From positions 358,791 to 422,790 of the forward strand of contig NZ_QVEX01000001.1 of assembly GCF_003434055.1 (NCBI RefSeq): a stretch of 64,000 bases of DNA, given 5' to 3'. Under the pieces are notes generated by a model, which was not told the origin of the DNA, did not search any database, and was given only the letters and a program-made list of their open reading frames with translations. The position numbers and the translations under genes were made by a program. Source of the DNA: Enterocloster aldenensis (lineage in GTDB: Bacteria; Bacillota; Clostridia; Lachnospirales; Lachnospiraceae). Shown here one piece after another: positions 7,956 through 17,376 of the stretch (its first letter is position 1; every line of letters starts with the position of its first letter).

Positions 7956-9419
7956 ATGGAACATAAATTCAAGGAAAAAAACAAATCAATCTGGAGCATG
8001 ACAACCCACCTGCCGCCCAGGGACCCCCTGCCCGGAAACCTCACCGTGGAGGCGGCCGTGATTGGCGCGGGCATGGCCGGGATTTTGACCGCCTACCTTC
8101 TTCAAAAGCAGGGCGTTGATGTGGTTGTATTGGAAGCAGACCAGGTTGCCAGCGGCCAGACCAAGAATACCACTGCAAAAATAACAAGCCAGCACGGCAT
8201 CATTTACCATGACCTGATTAAAAAGCTGGGAAAGCAGAAGGCAGCCGCATACGCCCTTGCCAATGAAGCCGCTGTCCGGGCCTATGGGGAAATTGTGGCA
8301 GAAGAGAAGATTGAATGTGATTTTGAACGGCTTCCATCTTATCTGTATACCACGCAACCGTCCATGACCGCGAAGCTGGAACAGGAAGCAAAGGCAGCCT
8401 CTGCCCTGGGAATACCTGCCCATTTCACACAGATACACGGACTTCCCTTTGAAACCGTGGGAGCCGTATGCTTTGAGGGGCAGGCCCAGTTCCATCCCCT
8501 GGCTTTCATCAAACACTTATCCCAAAAGGTGACTGTCTATGAAGGCACCCGCGTGCTGAAGGTAAAAAAGCATATGATATTCACAGACCGCGGCACGGTG
8601 AATGCAGGGCATGTAATCTTTGCTTCCCATTATCCCTTCCTGAACCTGCCGGGCATGTTCTTTGCGCGCCAGCACCAGGACAGAAGCTACGTGCTGTGCC
8701 TTGACCACCCGGATAAGCTGGACGGCATGTTCTACAGTGTGGACAAAGACGGCCTTTCCCTCAGATGGATACCCGGCGCCCTCCTCCTTGGCGGCAGTTC
8801 CCACCGGACCGGGAAAAATACAGCGGGCGGGGAATACCAGCGCCTGAAAAAGGCGGCAAAACAGTATTACCCGGACAGCAGGATCATTGCCAGGTGGTCT
8901 GCCCAGGACTGCATGCCCCATGATGACATCCCGTTCATTGGAAGATATTCCGTGTTCAGGCCCTACTGGTATGTTGCAACCGGGTTCAAAAAATGGGGGA
9001 TGACCTCCTCCATGCTGTCCGCCATGATTATAAGGGACCTGATCTGCGGCCTGGAAAGCCCATACGCAAAACTCTTTTGTCCCCAGAGGTTCCATATAAG
9101 GGCATCCCTCCCAAGCCTTTTGGCGGATCTGGGCGAAAGCGTGGTTTCCCTTACAAAGGGGGCCTTCCATCTGCCCCTCCGTGCCGTGGATCTGAAGGAA
9201 GGGCACGGCGGCATTATAAGAATCGGCCTCAAACGGTATGCTTGTTACAAGGACGAGAAGGGAATCCTCCACAAAACCTCTGCCCGCTGTCCCCACCTGG
9301 GCTGCGAGCTTAAGTGGAACCCGGCTGAAAGGACCTGGGACTGCCCATGCCATGGCTCCCGGTTCGATTATGACGGGAACCTGATTGACAATCCCGCGCA
9401 GAAGGGGAACGCTTTTTAG
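7956..9419 (+). CDS. FAD-dependent oxidoreductase with C-terminal Rieske domain
   Basis: Cytosolic DAO-type flavoprotein, 487 aa, of the Bacillus YhfW-like arrangement. The FAD-binding fold starts with AAVIGAGMAGILTAYLL near residues 30-46. The C-terminal 2Fe-2S Rieske module has ligands Cys445, His447, Cys463 and His466, plus Cys450 and Cys465 positioned for the usual disulphide (CPHLGC and CPCHG). Likely couples oxidation of an amine or amino-acid-like substrate to electron transfer; substrate unknown. The start at 7956 has GGAG six bases upstream. The frame is open for 20 codons before it, but that part is the short tandem repeat region. Only clear plus-strand gene in the window; divergent from the M13 peptidase and convergent with the dehydratase. 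Confidence 0.9.
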   Translation: MEHKFKEKNKSIWSMTTHLPPRDPLPGNLTVEAAVIGAGMAGILTAYLLQKQGVDVVVLEADQVASGQTKNTTAKITSQHGIIYHDLIKKLGKQKAAAYALANEAAVRAYGEIVAEEKIECDFERLPSYLYTTQPSMTAKLEQEAKAASALGIPAHFTQIHGLPFETVGAVCFEGQAQFHPLAFIKHLSQKVTVYEGTRVLKVKKHMIFTDRGTVNAGHVIFASHYPFLNLPGMFFARQHQDRSYVLCLDHPDKLDGMFYSVDKDGLSLRWIPGALLLGGSSHRTGKNTAGGEYQRLKKAAKQYYPDSRIIARWSAQDCMPHDDIPFIGRYSVFRPYWYVATGFKKWGMTSSMLSAMIIRDLICGLESPYAKLFCPQRFHIRASLPSLLADLGESVVSLTKGAFHLPLRAVDLKEGHGGIIRIGLKRYACYKDEKGILHKTSARCPHLGCELKWNPAERTWDCPCHGSRFDYDGNLIDNPAQKGNAF

Positions 9420-9428
9420 GCGTTCCCC
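9404..9428. terminator. Hairpin between convergent genes
   Basis: Nine-base perfect stem (9404-9412 with 9420-9428) around a seven-base loop that contains the oxidoreductase stop codon. It lies between two converging genes. Neither strand has a real U-run after it, so it may block transcripts or protect 3' ends rather than act as a classic terminator. Confidence 0.5.
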
Positions 9429-9447
9429 CTCTGTCCGCAGACATGCC

Positions 9448-11232
9448 CTAATCCATATACGCGCCCTTCATGGCGCTGACCGCATGCTGGGCATACAGCT
9501 TTAAGATACCCTTTGTATATTTGCTCTTAAACCCTTTCCAGTTCTTCTTCCTCCGGGCAAGAATCGCGTCCATTTCCTCAGGCGTCTTTTCCGCTCCGTC
9601 CACACCCACGATATTTAACGACCGCTTTTCCAGGTTCAGTTCAATCAGGTCCCCTTCTTCCACAAATGCAATGGGACCTCCTGCCGCGGCTTCCGGGGAC
9701 ACATGGCCGATGACCGGGCCCCGGGATGCGCCTGAGAACCTTCCGTCCGTAATCAGCGCCACACTGGCTGCCAGCTTCGGGTCCGAACAGATGGCCTCAC
9801 CGGTATAGAACATTTCCGGCATGCCGCTTCCCCTTGGGCCTTCATAGCGGATAAAGACAGCGTCTCCCGGTTTCACCTTTCCGTGAAGGATGGCCTCAAT
9901 GGCTTCTTCCTCGCTGTCAAAGGGACGGGCCGTGAGGCGGCTGTTAAACATGCCCGGCGGGCAGGCGGTATGCTTGATGACCGCTCCCTCCGGCGCCAGG
10001 TTGCCTTTCAGTATGGCAATGCTTCCATTGGTGCCCATGGCATGTCCAAAATCCCGGATGATGTCCGTCCTGTCTATATCCCTGTGGATTGCCTGGCTCT
10101 TGCTTTTAAGTATCCTGTCGCAGTGTTCGTAGAACCCGCTCTTTTTAAGATTCTCCAGGTTTTCCCCCAATGTCTTTCCCGTGACCGTCATCACATCCAG
10201 GTGGAGCATTTCCTTGATTTCCTCCATGACCCGCGGGACCCCTCCCGCATAATAGAAATACTGGGCCGGCCAGTCTCCGGCCGGGCGTATGTTAAGGAGG
10301 TAATGGGCGCCCCTGTGAAGCCGGTCAAAGGTGTCCGCGTCAATCTCAATGCCGAATTCATGGGCAATGGCCGGGATATGCATGACCGCGTTGGTGGAGC
10401 CTGAGATTGCGGCGTGTACCATGATGGCATTCTCAAAGCTTTTCAGTGTGACAATGTCAGCCGCCGTGATGCCCCTCTTCACCAGTTGGAGCAGTTGTTT
10501 TCCGGCGTCATAGGCGGCCTGGCGCAGTTCCGGCGCAGTTGCAGGCATCAGGGCGGTTCCGGGAAGCATTAATCCCAATGCTTCTGCCATCACCTGCATG
10601 GTGGACGCCGTCCCCATGAAGGAGCAGGCGCCGCAGCTGGGGCAGGCATGCTGTTTATAATAGGTCAGCTGCTCGCCTGGTATCTCATGGCGCTCATACT
10701 GGGCGCTGAATTTGCCAATCTGTTCCAGGGTAAGAAGCTGGTTGATGGCGCAGCCCGGGTCATCCTCCGTATATTCCGGCGGCAGTGTAAATGCCTCCAT
10801 CACACCGCCGGTTACCATGATTGCGCTCATCTCCTTTAACCGGCCAATGCTCATGAGCATGGCAGGCATGGCCTTGTCGCAGCTGGCAATAAAGACCCCG
10901 CCGTCAAAGGTGGTTGCATTGGCCTGTACTTCAATCAGGTTCACGATGGCGTCCCTGTGGGCAAGGGAATAATTGATCCCGTCATGCCCCTGCCCCATCC
11001 CATCGCACATGTCCGTTGCGTAATACCGCGCAGCCTTTCCACCATTCTCATCAACACTTCTCACTGCTTCTTCCACAAACTGGTTCAGGTGGCTGGAGCC
11101 CGGATGGCTGTTGCCATATGTGCTTTCAATCATTATCTGAGGTTTCTCAAGGTCGTCCAGCTTCCACCCCATCCCCAGGCGCAGCGGATCCATCTCCGGT
11201 GCCAGGCTGCGGACTTTTTGGCTTCTTAACAT
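9448..11232 (-). CDS. IlvD/Edd-family dehydratase
   Basis: Iron-sulphur dehydratase of the dihydroxy-acid / sugar-acid dehydratase family, 594 aa. Family hallmarks: CDKAMPAMLM and CPSCGACSFMGTAST hold cluster cysteines, and the C-terminal part has GPRGSGMPEM and DGRFSGASRGPVIGHVSPEA. The N-terminal part (ATDMCDGMGQGHDGINYSL) departs from textbook IlvD, and no other branched-chain amino-acid gene is near, so a sugar-acid dehydratase (xylonate/gluconate type) is as likely as IlvD itself. AGGAG eight bases before the ATG supports this start. It is transcribed alone, downstream of no obvious partner. Confidence 0.85.
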   Translation of the reverse strand: MLRSQKVRSLAPEMDPLRLGMGWKLDDLEKPQIMIESTYGNSHPGSSHLNQFVEEAVRSVDENGGKAARYYATDMCDGMGQGHDGINYSLAHRDAIVNLIEVQANATTFDGGVFIASCDKAMPAMLMSIGRLKEMSAIMVTGGVMEAFTLPPEYTEDDPGCAINQLLTLEQIGKFSAQYERHEIPGEQLTYYKQHACPSCGACSFMGTASTMQVMAEALGLMLPGTALMPATAPELRQAAYDAGKQLLQLVKRGITAADIVTLKSFENAIMVHAAISGSTNAVMHIPAIAHEFGIEIDADTFDRLHRGAHYLLNIRPAGDWPAQYFYYAGGVPRVMEEIKEMLHLDVMTVTGKTLGENLENLKKSGFYEHCDRILKSKSQAIHRDIDRTDIIRDFGHAMGTNGSIAILKGNLAPEGAVIKHTACPPGMFNSRLTARPFDSEEEAIEAILHGKVKPGDAVFIRYEGPRGSGMPEMFYTGEAICSDPKLAASVALITDGRFSGASRGPVIGHVSPEAAAGGPIAFVEEGDLIELNLEKRSLNIVGVDGAEKTPEEMDAILARRKKNWKGFKSKYTKGILKLYAQHAVSAMKGAYMD

Positions 11233-11293
11233 AATTTTTTCTCCTATAAAATCATCTTTTTATTTCTTTTTGAATGACATGGCCAATGCTTCC

Positions 11294-12688
11294 TCACTCC
11301 AGAGGAAGCTGATTCACTTCATTTATCAGGCTGTTGACCCGCTGCCTGTTTACAAGCAGGAATGCCTGTCCGTTCACCTTCGCCCCATAGTAATTCTGGT
11401 CATAGGGAATCAGTTCCACGGTCATATCCTCAGCCGTTCCCGGTACGCGCCGGTATTCCATGGTAAGGATTGGAGGGCCGGTCAGCTGGGAGGCCATGTC
11501 CGAAACCCGCTTTTCCGCCGTAAAACCATAGAGGGGGTAATAAAATGCATTGAACTGCGCCTCTGTGATTTCATGCCCGTTCAGGGTATAAACCGCCTTC
11601 TGCCCGTCCATGGAAGGGGTAACTGCAAACTCCGCCTTCCCATTGTCCCATGTAAGCGTAAGACCGGCAAGGGTCTCAGCCTTGACAGGCGCAATGCTCA
11701 GGGAAAGGAAATCCTCCGCCGTCAGGTGCATGAACGGCTCCAGCCCTTCCTTGCTGACCGCATAGATTCCCTGTCCGCCCTCCGGATACACATAGGTGTT
11801 TTTTCCATCCCCGCTGTCTTTTCCAATGTGGAGCACGAATTCCTGAACCCCATCTGTTTCCCCCTCCTTTGGGGAGTTGTCCTGATAGGCAATCCGTATC
11901 AGGCTGCCCGTATCCCTGCCCGCCAGCCCGTATTCCTCCATCTGGCCTTCAGAAGGACGGTATACGGTCATCTCCTCATACCTGAGCTTCACCAGCTTGC
12001 CCAGGCATCCGGACACCAGGCCGGAGTCAGCGGGCCTTTCCGTCCCAATCTTCTCCGACACGTTCCAGGCCCCGTCCCCTGGCCCGGACCTGGAAAAGGT
12101 AAATGTCCCTCCTTTTTCCTCCACGGTTACCATGGTCATATTGTCCAGGCTGATTCCCGGCAGTGTCTCACGTATTGCCATGGCGTTCAGGCTGCTTGAG
12201 AACAGGTTGGAAAATGTGGAATCCACCGTGTATATTTTCTCCGAGCCGCCTACCGCCATGTAACAGTCCCCGGTGGCGCTGTTGGTACTGCCCAGATAGA
12301 TTGTCTCTGTCCTGCCGGTTCCGGTCACCTGGATTTCATTGGAAGGCCGGTCCAGCCCATATTCGCCAAAATGCCGGCTTCCCTCTGCCACAAACCGCCG
12401 GGCGGTGAGCTGCGCTGTTTTATCCAGCATGGTATCCACAAAGTTCTGGTTAAGGGGAAACGTCTTATCCTCCTCGTATACCCACCCCTTATCTGTTCTT
12501 ACAAGGTCAATCCTGCCCCCGCTGCTTTCAAAGGAAAGCCCGGTCACCGTATCCGCGTCCATGGAATACACCGTGATTCCCTCCTCCGGCTTTCCCACGG
12601 CGCCTGACGGCATCATGATATAGATGATAAGAAGCAGGAGCGCGGTCACGGACGCCAGCAGAAGGTTTCTTTTCTGTTCTTTTTTCAT
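11294..12688 (-). CDS. DUF4340 domain protein, membrane anchored
   Basis: A 464-aa protein with a short basic N-terminus, one membrane segment (residues about 10-28, LLLASVTALLLLIIYIMM) and a long extracytoplasmic DUF4340-type region built of repeated beta-rich units. It is the third gene of an exporter unit: its ATG overlaps the stop of the permease-GldG gene (ATGA at 12685-12688), showing translational coupling. The family is commonly found next to Gld-type ABC transporters, where it is thought to be an accessory part; molecular role unknown. A longer frame upstream (to 12862) lies wholly in the previous gene and is not used. Confidence 0.85.
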   Translation of the reverse strand: MKKEQKRNLLLASVTALLLLIIYIMMPSGAVGKPEEGITVYSMDADTVTGLSFESSGGRIDLVRTDKGWVYEEDKTFPLNQNFVDTMLDKTAQLTARRFVAEGSRHFGEYGLDRPSNEIQVTGTGRTETIYLGSTNSATGDCYMAVGGSEKIYTVDSTFSNLFSSSLNAMAIRETLPGISLDNMTMVTVEEKGGTFTFSRSGPGDGAWNVSEKIGTERPADSGLVSGCLGKLVKLRYEEMTVYRPSEGQMEEYGLAGRDTGSLIRIAYQDNSPKEGETDGVQEFVLHIGKDSGDGKNTYVYPEGGQGIYAVSKEGLEPFMHLTAEDFLSLSIAPVKAETLAGLTLTWDNGKAEFAVTPSMDGQKAVYTLNGHEITEAQFNAFYYPLYGFTAEKRVSDMASQLTGPPILTMEYRRVPGTAEDMTVELIPYDQNYYGAKVNGQAFLLVNRQRVNSLINEVNQLPLE

Positions 12689-14949
12689 TGACGTCTCTTC
12701 CTCCTTATGCACAGGGCACTGCCCCCGGCCATAACGGCAGCCGGGATGGCCAGCACAAACAATACGCTCCAGCCCATGGCCTGGGCCGAGGTTAGCCTTA
12801 GGTATGCGGATGAGGTGGGCTTTGGACGGATGGTCATGCTGTCCTCCTGCTCTGTCATCCATCCGATTGCATTTAATACAAGGTTGGTATTATTGCCCCC
12901 CACCATTTCATCCATTTCCTCCATCAGCATACTGGAACTGGAAAACCAGACAATCCTGGTCTCGCCTCCATCGGTCTGCTCCAAGGCAGTCACACCGGTT
13001 GCAAAGGGTCCTACCGGATCCCCCCGCTTATATCCCAGGGTGGAGCTGTCCGTCTTTATATAGGAATTGGAGGATGTGGTAAGGATCTTATTTACCTCCA
13101 CCGTACTGCGCACATCCTTTGCCTCCACAATACCGTGGGAATTAGGCATCAGCAGAAGGCTGCCCTCTGCAATGAATGGCTCGGTTATCTGGCTGCTCCT
13201 GATTTCGGGAAGCAGGAAATTAGGATAGGATGGGATGCTGTAATTGCTGTCCCCTTCCACAATCATGCCCTGGACCGCGGATACGCCGTAACCGGCCAGC
13301 ACCTGATCCAGATTGGGCATCTGCGCAGCCGTTATCCCGGTAATTAAAAGCATGCGTCCTCCCTGTTCCAGATAAGAGTCAAGCACATCCCGTTCCCTGT
13401 CTGTAAGGTCAGAAACCGGTACGTTAAGGAACAGGCAGCCTGCGTCCTCCGGCACCTTTCCTGCCGCAGTCAGGTTCAGCCTTCCTGTCTCTACGCCCTC
13501 CTTTTCCATGGCGGCGGCAAAGGATTCCGTCAGTTCATTTTCCCCATGGCCGTCCATCAGATATACCTTGGTCAGGACATCCGAAGTCACATAGTGGATG
13601 GCGCTGGTAATCTGGCCTTCCCCGTCAAAATCCGTGGAGGACCGGCCCGTATCATAATCATAGCTGACCGGATACAGATCCGTACTGCGCAGTACCCTGG
13701 AACGTTTCTCCCCAACCACGATGATACTGTTGTCACTGACCTTATCGGATGTATAATTGGACACAAACGCAGGGGTCAGGACAGGGTCCACATATTCCAC
13801 CGTGATATTAGCGTTCAGATCTTTATATTTCCCCAGCAGCTGCGTAAGTTTCTTGTCTTCCTTTCCCCTGGGCGCAATCAGATACAGGCTGACAGGGGAA
13901 TGGTTGGATCCTACCAGTTCCCTGGTCTGGGGGGAAATGCTGTAAAGCCCGGACGCGGATGTGTCATACCTGGTGTACCGGGCAGGCAGCTTATGTGAAA
14001 TCATGTTGGCCAGCACCACAATCACGGTCATAAGGATGCACATTGCCACCGCATAGAGCCCCATCTTAAAATGCCTGCTTTTCAATGAATCCCATCTGCG
14101 CTTTTCCACTGACAGCACTGCAAAAAACAGGAACAGGGCCACGACTCCCAGATAGTAGACGAGATGGGTGACATCGAAGATCCCGTCCACGAAATCATAA
14201 TATCTCTGGAACAGGGAAAAGTACCCTAAAAAGCGCGGAAAGGCTCCCTCAAACAAGGAACTGTCCAGCAGATAACACGCCCCCAGCCCCACTTCGCATA
14301 CGCTGGCCGTCAGGATGCCCGTGGACAGGCTTTTTGTCATCACTGCAAGCAATATGCCTCCCAGCACGATTACCGCCCCAAAACCGGCCAGTGAATGGAT
14401 GGCCTGGATACCGATCAGGCCGCTCATGCCATTGATCAGGTAGCTGCAGAGCATGATTGCAAACGTCCCCACCGCCGCAATGATCTGGCTCTCCGTAATG
14501 CTGGAAATAAATATGCCAATGGCAATGCAGGCCGCCCCCATAAAAAAGAATGCCAGGAAACAGGAATAGGATTCTTTCAGCGGCACCGCCCCATAAAGGG
14601 ACAGTACCAGAGGGCAGGCTGCCAGTATGATAAGGGGAGCCGCAAACACGGTGAGGATAGCAAGGAACTTGCCCAGCACGATCCTGCCCACCTTTACCGG
14701 GGCAGTGAACAGCAGCTGGTCTGTTTTCTGCCTCTGTTCCTCCCCCAGGGAGCGCATGGTAATGACAGGTATCACGATAAGCAGGACAACGGTTGTATTG
14801 CCCAGCACATACCCAAACTCCGGCACGCCGCCCTGAAGATTGAAGGCAGTGAAGAACACGCCTGCAATCAGCAGCAGGAAGGCCGTATACAGGTACCCCA
14901 TCATGGAGCGGAAAAATGAAAGCACTTCTTTTTTATAAATCGCTGTCAT
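12685..14949 (-). CDS. ABC-2 permease fused to GldG-like domain
   Basis: A 754-aa membrane protein. The N-terminal part (residues 1 to about 250) has six hydrophobic segments of an ABC-2-type permease like GldF; another membrane helix follows near 315. The rest is an extracytoplasmic GldG-like domain (PF09822 type) ending in a last membrane helix near 720-740. In Bacteroidetes GldF and GldG are separate; here they form one chain. The start at 14949 overlaps the ATPase stop by 17 bases and there is a four-base overlap with the DUF4340 gene, so the three genes form a tight unit. Substrate unknown; not evidence of gliding. Confidence 0.85.
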   Translation of the reverse strand: MTAIYKKEVLSFFRSMMGYLYTAFLLLIAGVFFTAFNLQGGVPEFGYVLGNTTVVLLIVIPVITMRSLGEEQRQKTDQLLFTAPVKVGRIVLGKFLAILTVFAAPLIILAACPLVLSLYGAVPLKESYSCFLAFFFMGAACIAIGIFISSITESQIIAAVGTFAIMLCSYLINGMSGLIGIQAIHSLAGFGAVIVLGGILLAVMTKSLSTGILTASVCEVGLGACYLLDSSLFEGAFPRFLGYFSLFQRYYDFVDGIFDVTHLVYYLGVVALFLFFAVLSVEKRRWDSLKSRHFKMGLYAVAMCILMTVIVVLANMISHKLPARYTRYDTSASGLYSISPQTRELVGSNHSPVSLYLIAPRGKEDKKLTQLLGKYKDLNANITVEYVDPVLTPAFVSNYTSDKVSDNSIIVVGEKRSRVLRSTDLYPVSYDYDTGRSSTDFDGEGQITSAIHYVTSDVLTKVYLMDGHGENELTESFAAAMEKEGVETGRLNLTAAGKVPEDAGCLFLNVPVSDLTDRERDVLDSYLEQGGRMLLITGITAAQMPNLDQVLAGYGVSAVQGMIVEGDSNYSIPSYPNFLLPEIRSSQITEPFIAEGSLLLMPNSHGIVEAKDVRSTVEVNKILTTSSNSYIKTDSSTLGYKRGDPVGPFATGVTALEQTDGGETRIVWFSSSSMLMEEMDEMVGGNNTNLVLNAIGWMTEQEDSMTIRPKPTSSAYLRLTSAQAMGWSVLFVLAIPAAVMAGGSALCIRRKRRQ

Positions 14950-15904
14950 GGTTTGTTCCTCCTTCTGCCTGCATGTCCTGGGATGTAAGTTCCAGGAACA
15001 CATCCTCCAGGCTCATGGAAGCAGATTTAAGCTCCATGATGGGACAGTCGGCTCCTGCCAGCAGCCGGAATACCTGGGCCCTGGGGTCAGTATCCTCATC
15101 CGTCTCCAGGTGGACGGCTGCAAAGCCCGACTCATGGGGAGCCGTGGTAATGGCCCGCAGCCCATGGATTCTTCCCAGAAGTTCCCCCAGGGGTTCCGGC
15201 CCGCCCTGAACCAGCATATCATAGACATTTGTGCGCTGCATCCGCCTTCCAAGGCCCTCCGGCGTGTCGCTGGCCACCAGTTTCCCCTTTGACAGGATCA
15301 GTATATGGTCACATACAGCGCTGACCTCAGATAATATGTGGCTGCTGAGGATTACGGTATGCCCTTTTCCAAGTGATTTTATGAGCTCCCGGATGTCGAT
15401 GATCTGTCTGGGATCCAGCCCCACCGTGGGCTCGTCCAGGATAATCACATCCGGGTCCCCTAACAGGGCGCAGGCAAATCCTACCCTCTGCCTGTACCCT
15501 TTGGACAGGTTCTTAATAAGGCGCAGGCCCATATGGGTGATGCCGGTCAGTCCCATCACCCGCTCCACTTCCCCAGGCAGTTTTTTTCTTGGGACGCCTT
15601 TCAGCTCCCCTGCAAATTTCAGATACTCCCGGGGATTCATATCCGGATACAGAGGAGGAATCTCGGGCAGGTACCCGATATGACGTTTGGCCTCCTCGGG
15701 CTCCAGAAAAATATCATGTCCGTCAATGAGCACGGTTCCTTCCGTAGCGGACAGATAGCCGGTAATTATATTCATGGTAGTGGACTTGCCCGCGCCGTTC
15801 GGCCCCAAAAAGCCGTATATCTGTCCTTTTTCCACTGCGAAGCTTAAGTGGTCCACTGCCCGGAAGCTCCCATACTGTTTTACCAGGTCCTTTACTTCTA
15901 TCAC
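14933..15904 (-). CDS. ABC transporter ATP-binding protein (GldA-like)
   Basis: Cytosolic ATPase of 323 aa that would power the permease-GldG protein encoded next. Walker A GPNGAGKST (about residues 36-44), signature NLSKGYRQRVGFA, Walker B VIILDEPT, and switch His in LSSHILSE are all intact. The C-terminal 90 residues are the extra domain usual in drug/Gld-type ATPases. Starts with GTG, with GGGAGG ten bases upstream. First gene of the exporter unit. Confidence 0.92.
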   Translation of the reverse strand: MIEVKDLVKQYGSFRAVDHLSFAVEKGQIYGFLGPNGAGKSTTMNIITGYLSATEGTVLIDGHDIFLEPEEAKRHIGYLPEIPPLYPDMNPREYLKFAGELKGVPRKKLPGEVERVMGLTGITHMGLRLIKNLSKGYRQRVGFACALLGDPDVIILDEPTVGLDPRQIIDIRELIKSLGKGHTVILSSHILSEVSAVCDHILILSKGKLVASDTPEGLGRRMQRTNVYDMLVQGGPEPLGELLGRIHGLRAITTAPHESGFAAVHLETDEDTDPRAQVFRLLAGADCPIMELKSASMSLEDVFLELTSQDMQAEGGTNHDSDL

Positions 15905-15947
15905 CGGTCCAATTCCTCCCTTATATCTGGCGCTTGGCGCCTCCTGC

Positions 15948-17351
15948 CTAATTCCTGGTCAAAGCATACATAGCATTTCCAAAAAGCTTTGCGTCCAGGA
16001 TATATTCATCAATGTCAATGCATTCGTCCGGCCTGTGGCACAGATCCGGGGTCCCCGGAAAAATGGATCCAAAGGGCACGATGCCCGGCACCACCTGCGC
16101 ATAGGTCCCGCCCTCATGGCCAGGGGTTGAATCCTTTCCTGTCAGCTCCTCATATACGCCCCGCAGGGTCCGGATCATGGGGTGGTCCATGGGGAACCTG
16201 TATGTGTTATGGGCATCCACCTTATCCATCACCATACCTGCCGGAGCAACCTGGGCCGTAAAGTCCGCCGTCACCTGGTCCTTATAGGTATAGGGATAAC
16301 GGATATTGACCACCCATTCCAGTCTGTCCTCATGCACATCCATTTTTGAAAGGCTGAAGGTAAGCCTGCCGCACTCGTCCTCCCGTTTCATGCCAAGAAG
16401 GCTTCCGTCCGTGGTCATCCCTATCTTTTCAGCAAAAAACCGCAGGAAGGCCCCCATGGAGCCATCAATGCCCAGCCCGTCCAAAAACATCAGGATGGCT
16501 ACAATGGCATTCTTACCGTTAAAGGGCGTACAGGAATGGGCGCACAGTCCCCTGGAGGTGAGGAGTATCCTGTTTCCTTCCAGGCTGGCCGTCACATCCC
16601 TTCCGGTTGTCCGGCGGTATTCCTCAGCCAGCTCCGCCACGCGCCCTGCCTCTGTTTCATCCGAAGCCTCCAGCTCTGCCACGGCCCGGTCCGGGACCAT
16701 GTTGAGGATTTCCCCTCCATGCAGTCCCGCCACCCTGATCTTTGAAGTGGATTTCTCAGTCAATCCATAAGACATGAAATAGTAGTTAATCCCTCTTTCC
16801 GTGAAGGACATGGGGAAAAGCCCGTCCGGCGTGAATCCGGCGTCCGGGGCCCCGCACCTGGATACATAATACTTCATGTCATCCATGCCCTTTTCCTCAT
16901 TGGTCCCGCCCACGATGCGGATGCGGTAATCCCCAAGGGGCAGTCCGCATTCCTTAATGGCATGAAGGGCATAAAGGGAAGCAATGAAGGGGCCTTTATT
17001 GTCCACGGTCCCCCGTCCATAAACCCGGTTATTGTGGATCTCGCCGCCAAAGGGAGGGTATGTCCATCCATCCCCCTCCGGCACCACATCCAGATGGGCG
17101 AACACGCCAACCACCTTGCTTCCTGTGCCGTATTCAATATAGCATACCCTGTCATCCACATTTACAACCGTCTCAAACCCCAGCTTCCTGCCTAAATCCA
17201 TGGCAAACTTAAGGGCCTGCCGCGATGCCTCCCCGTAGGGCGCGCCTTCCTTTGGCTCGCCGTATTTGCTGGGTATGCGCACAATCTCAGAAAGCGACTC
17301 TACCATCTGCGGACTGTTCTTTTCAATACGACTGTTTAATTCTTCTATCAT
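15948..17351 (-). CDS. Sapep/PepV-like M20 dipeptidase
   Basis: Cytosolic two-zinc dipeptidase, 467 aa. Metal and catalytic residues visible: HLDVVPEG (His), GTVDNKGP (bridging Asp), GTNEEKGMDD (catalytic Glu and ligand), and the C-terminal PGHEGGTYAQ with the last His side chain. It is a paralogue of the gene at 18462-19856 and is the last gene of the peptide operon. The frame is open to a TTG at 17384 overlapping the previous gene, but the ATG at 17351 begins at the normal family start. Probably releases free amino acids from dipeptides brought in by the upstream transporter (inference). Confidence 0.9.
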   Translation of the reverse strand: MIEELNSRIEKNSPQMVESLSEIVRIPSKYGEPKEGAPYGEASRQALKFAMDLGRKLGFETVVNVDDRVCYIEYGTGSKVVGVFAHLDVVPEGDGWTYPPFGGEIHNNRVYGRGTVDNKGPFIASLYALHAIKECGLPLGDYRIRIVGGTNEEKGMDDMKYYVSRCGAPDAGFTPDGLFPMSFTERGINYYFMSYGLTEKSTSKIRVAGLHGGEILNMVPDRAVAELEASDETEAGRVAELAEEYRRTTGRDVTASLEGNRILLTSRGLCAHSCTPFNGKNAIVAILMFLDGLGIDGSMGAFLRFFAEKIGMTTDGSLLGMKREDECGRLTFSLSKMDVHEDRLEWVVNIRYPYTYKDQVTADFTAQVAPAGMVMDKVDAHNTYRFPMDHPMIRTLRGVYEELTGKDSTPGHEGGTYAQVVPGIVPFGSIFPGTPDLCHRPDECIDIDEYILDAKLFGNAMYALTRN

Positions 17352-17376
17352 GGTCCTGATCCATCCTTTCTCCTTG

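Noticed and set aside
8517..9353. Long minus-strand frame of 278 codons
   Set aside because: Antisense to the FAD/Rieske oxidoreductase, whose cofactor motifs are intact on the plus strand.
12685..15904. Gliding motility genes
   Set aside because: Only the ABC exporter parts resemble Gld proteins; such exporters are found in many non-gliding bacteria.
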